Assembly (NCBI RefSeq): GCF_030704535.1
Contig: NC_081810.1
Coordinates: 22,048,501-22,112,500, forward strand
Reading direction: 5' to 3'
Length of the DNA: 64,000 nucleotides
Source: Vitis vinifera
Taxonomy: Eukaryota; Streptophyta; Magnoliopsida; Vitales; Vitaceae
Shown: in pieces, positions 61,011 to 64,000 of the stretch
How positions within the stretch are numbered: position 1 is the first letter of the stretch
Layout: every line of letters begins with the position of its first letter
The notes under the pieces: generated by a model
The model's database searches: none
The model's input: the letters and a program-made list of their open reading frames with translations, nothing else
Told to the model about the DNA's origin: nothing
Program-made: the position numbers and the translations under genes

Positions 61011-63149
61011 GCCTAAGGATTACATAATTATAATTTTAATGCTAACAAAGAAAATTATAAGGGAGACTAATGATTTTATTTTCTAATGTATAGGCTTAAA
61101 AAGACTACATCATTCTACATGCCAAGGTTCAAAAGATCTTTATATCTTCAAAGAAACAAATCAAAGTGCATTTCAAGAAGAAGATGATTCTTAGCAAGAA
61201 GACTTAAAGATTATTGTAAAGACTTTAATTAGGCTATATTTTAGTTTTTTTTGCTTGTAAGTTAAGTAGAATGCATTACATAAGGATAAAAAGACCTTAT
61301 CTAGCTTAAGAGACCACCTTGAACTTATAGTTCTACATGCTAATCTTTTAAGGTTTTTAGTGGTTTACTTGAGATGTTTTACATTTGAAAAATACTCAAA
61401 CAAGGTCAAACTCTCTTAAATGAGGTTTAATTTCATAAATGATGGTTTTAGTTCTTAACATGAGTCATTGAAGCCTTGAAATGCAAAGGAGGTATTAACA
61501 CAAATCTCTATTGTAATTAAAATGCTAAAACCTAAATATGTGATAACCTTGGCCAAGAAAAAACTAGAGATAAAGTGACCATACCTTTGTAGTACTTTGG
61601 GTTGTCATCCATTGGGATCAACTCTAATATGTTAAATTATTTTTCTATTAGAAGGATTAATTGTTTGTTGAAGTTAATAAAACCCTAATTTATAATAATA
61701 AGACTAAAATATATATAAAAAATTCCTAAAATATTTAATAAAATAAATAAAATAAAAGAAAATATCTTGGAGACTTTCACATACCAGTGTTGAATTCTTA
61801 AAAGGACATGATAAAATCTAGCTAGGATTTAAAATCAAAATTAATCCAAGATCAAATTGAATCTTAGGACCAATATTACATTCGAAACTTAAATTTTTAT
61901 TTTTAAAATCATATTTCTTAAATCAATTAAATAGGATGGTTAATTTTGGTTTTCAATTCTATCCAATTAAAAGCTTATATCCATCTTATAGATTCGACCA
62001 TTGAATTTGTTAATAGTAGTATCAAATTGAGATAACTAGTGATTAAGATATTTCCAATAATCATTAATATATTGATAAAAATCCTTTGTAGGATAAACAA
62101 ACATAGAGAATTTATTCCTACTAATTCATAAACGAAACATAAAGAAAATTATAACTTTATTGTATTTTTGCCATTTTTTCTTTAGATTCTTCACCTTCAT
62201 GTTACGATCTCTAGATTGATCAAATTGGCCAAATATTGTGGAGGATTTCTCCTCACAACTTATGTTTGGTTACCAAGAAAATAAAATAGAAAGATTGAAA
62301 AATAAAATAAAATAAAGAAAACTACAAATTTCTTAAAGAATCGAAGAAAAAGAGATCAATTTTTCCCTTTATGTTTTTTTGTGACACTTTCTAATTAACT
62401 GCTTATTTAAAATAAATTAAAACATGTCAAATAATAATATCTAAATGATATGGAACCTATCTTGAGTTGGTTGAGTGCCACAAATTTCAAATTCAAAGTA
62501 GAGAATGTTTGTGATTGATGTGGAAGTGAACCAATTCAAAATTAGGCAATTTTTGAATTGGATTTCAAATTGGGAAGTTGATTTTCTTAACTTAGTAATG
62601 GACGAATGCAAAATTAGTAACCTTTCGAATTCATAATTTTCCACTCAAAATTAGCACATGTTCTGATGAGTTGACTTTAAATGACCACAACTTTCACATT
62701 TGACCTTTAATTTGCACACTATTTAAGTATTGGACTCTTGGATTTCCAAGCTTTCAAACAATATATGATGCTGCTTAGATTTTGAATTCCAATTTCCATC
62801 TTGAACTTATGGCCTGCAACTTTCTTTTTCATGTTTTCTTGTTCTCTAACCCTCTCATTAACATTTGTTGCTCATCTTTCGTACCCATGACTTGTTTATT
62901 TTTCTTTGCTTAGGTTTCCTCAAACTTCACAAGTTCTAAGTCTCTCATTTATGCATATATGACACATTTCTCTTTCTTGGTCGAAATTGACTCTTACAAT
63001 TTGCATCATTTTCCTCTTTTATACATGAAATTAAGCTCAAAATGTTTGTTAGATCTACAACTAGGATCTTAGCATCAATTTAAGTAAAGTTGGGTAATTT
63101 AAACATTTTATCATATATGCACCAATAGAGCACATATTTTAGCTCCAAT
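61011..63149. other. Intergenic, probably old retroelement sequence, no gene
   Basis: The part 61075-61520 reads like retroelement leader or LTR text (short phrases about 'aagaagatgattcttag'), but I cannot assign it. From 61600 to 63149 nothing is recognised; the 67-codon frame at 62441-62644 has no motif. Confidence 0.4.
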
Positions 63150-64000
63150 CAAGGTATGCATTTGGTTATCTAGGCGGATGTCCATATCCCTTCTTATGCT
63201 GAGATTTGTAAATGGGAGTTTTTACCTACTATCTATCATGGAGATGTCTAAGTAGATGTCCATATGACTTTGTGGTCATGTAAGTGAATGTCTACATGAC
63301 TATGTGGTCATTCGAGCAGACGTCCATATATGTTTTTCAACCTATAAAAGCTATTTGCAATGCATTAAATACTTAAATCGCTAGTTAGATGACTGTGTAG
63401 ATGCCTGGTTTTAGGAGAGTACTTTATGTCTAATAATTAACTTTATTCCAAAATGTATAAATACAATTCATTGGACATATTCAACATAAACCTAACACTT
63501 AAAAATCTTTACTACTCCACTAAGAGTTATCTTCATAATTTTTAAGAGTACTTTGAATCTAGATTTCTTAACTCTTATTTAAAGTACCCACATTTGAGCA
63601 CTAAATTACGTATCTCCACGTTTGTGAGATTGTTCATTGTATTTTTCTTGATTGGAATCTTGTGAGGATGGTGTGAATATGTTACCTTATAGTTATGAAA
63701 GTTTATTGGAACCTAATCAATTTAAGTGTAAGGAAGATCTTGTCTTAATGAGTTTTGGTTAAAAGAAACTCTTAGATTAGTAGAATACCTCAAGGCTTAT
63801 GCAATCTCTCTTCCCTTACATTTTTTTTCCCAGTGTTTTAGTTTCTTTGTTTGCATACATATATTGATTATGTTAAAATTTGGTAAAGATTTTTTTTAAA
63901 AAATATTCTATTACCCAATTCACCCCATACCCCCTCCTTCTTGGGTGATTACCAAGGTTTGCTTAGCAAAACTTCTAACTTAAAATATTATTTTATATTT
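63150..64000 (+). repeat. LTR-like sequence with internal short repeats, cut by window end
   Basis: Around 63180-63330 the words 'gatgtccatatgacttt', 'gaatgtctacatgactat' and 'agacgtccatat' alternate with 'gtggtcat', giving a short tandem pattern of about 35 bp. Toward the end 'acccaattcaccccataccc' resembles the same LTR 3' signature as at 60955. The element probably continues beyond the window. Confidence 0.4.

Noticed and set aside
1..64000. CRISPR array, bacterial operon, phage or biosynthetic cluster
   Set aside because: No regularly spaced repeats or prokaryotic gene arrangement; all genes have spliceosomal introns, and the four genes belong to unrelated pathways.

Overview
This window is nuclear DNA from a dicot plant. 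It is very AT-rich, its genes carry plant-type introns, and it is full of small non-autonomous DNA transposons and old retrotransposon pieces. The gene families and repeat style fit a woody eudicot such as grapevine (Vitis), but the species is an inference from recall and was not tested. I found four protein-coding genes and one tRNA gene; their reading frames close exactly across every exon junction I propose.

Layout. 1-4762: a decayed Ty1/copia retrotransposon on the minus strand, with its left LTR beyond the window edge. 4763-10600: AT-rich intergenic DNA with a hAT-like element and two MITE-like elements. 10600-16210: a plus-strand CSLA9-type glucomannan (mannan) synthase gene with nine coding exons and 533 residues. 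16211-21980: intergenic DNA with a 170-bp tandem duplication and a tRNA-Leu(UAA) gene on the minus strand. 21984-27225: a minus-strand HD2-type (plant-specific, nucleolar) histone deacetylase gene with ten coding exons and 300 residues, including an AT-AC (U12-type) intron followed by a 14-nt microexon. 27400-35480: a gene desert with MITEs, foldbacks and an inverted pair of repeats. 35685-36387: a small two-exon gene of a plant-specific unknown family (196 residues). 37130-37830: a GC-rich island without a convincing gene but with many ACGT motifs. 37830-43450: AT-rich intergenic DNA. 43840-55333: a minus-strand TIC100-type gene (chloroplast inner-envelope import protein with MORN repeats), eleven coding exons and 859 residues; its 4-kb intron 9 is packed with nested MITEs and two truncated LINE tails. 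55500-64000: intergenic DNA with a 378-bp tandem duplication, a 740-bp foldback and decayed LTR sequences.

The genes are unrelated housekeeping or developmental genes (cell-wall mannan synthesis, chromatin regulation, plastid protein import, unknown); there is no operon-like or pathway link. I did not find a convincing new biological system. The items most worth checking are the U12 intron plus microexon in the HD2 gene, the two possible starts of TIC100 (the upstream one adds a transit-peptide-like extension), the 740-bp foldback, and the ACGT-rich island.
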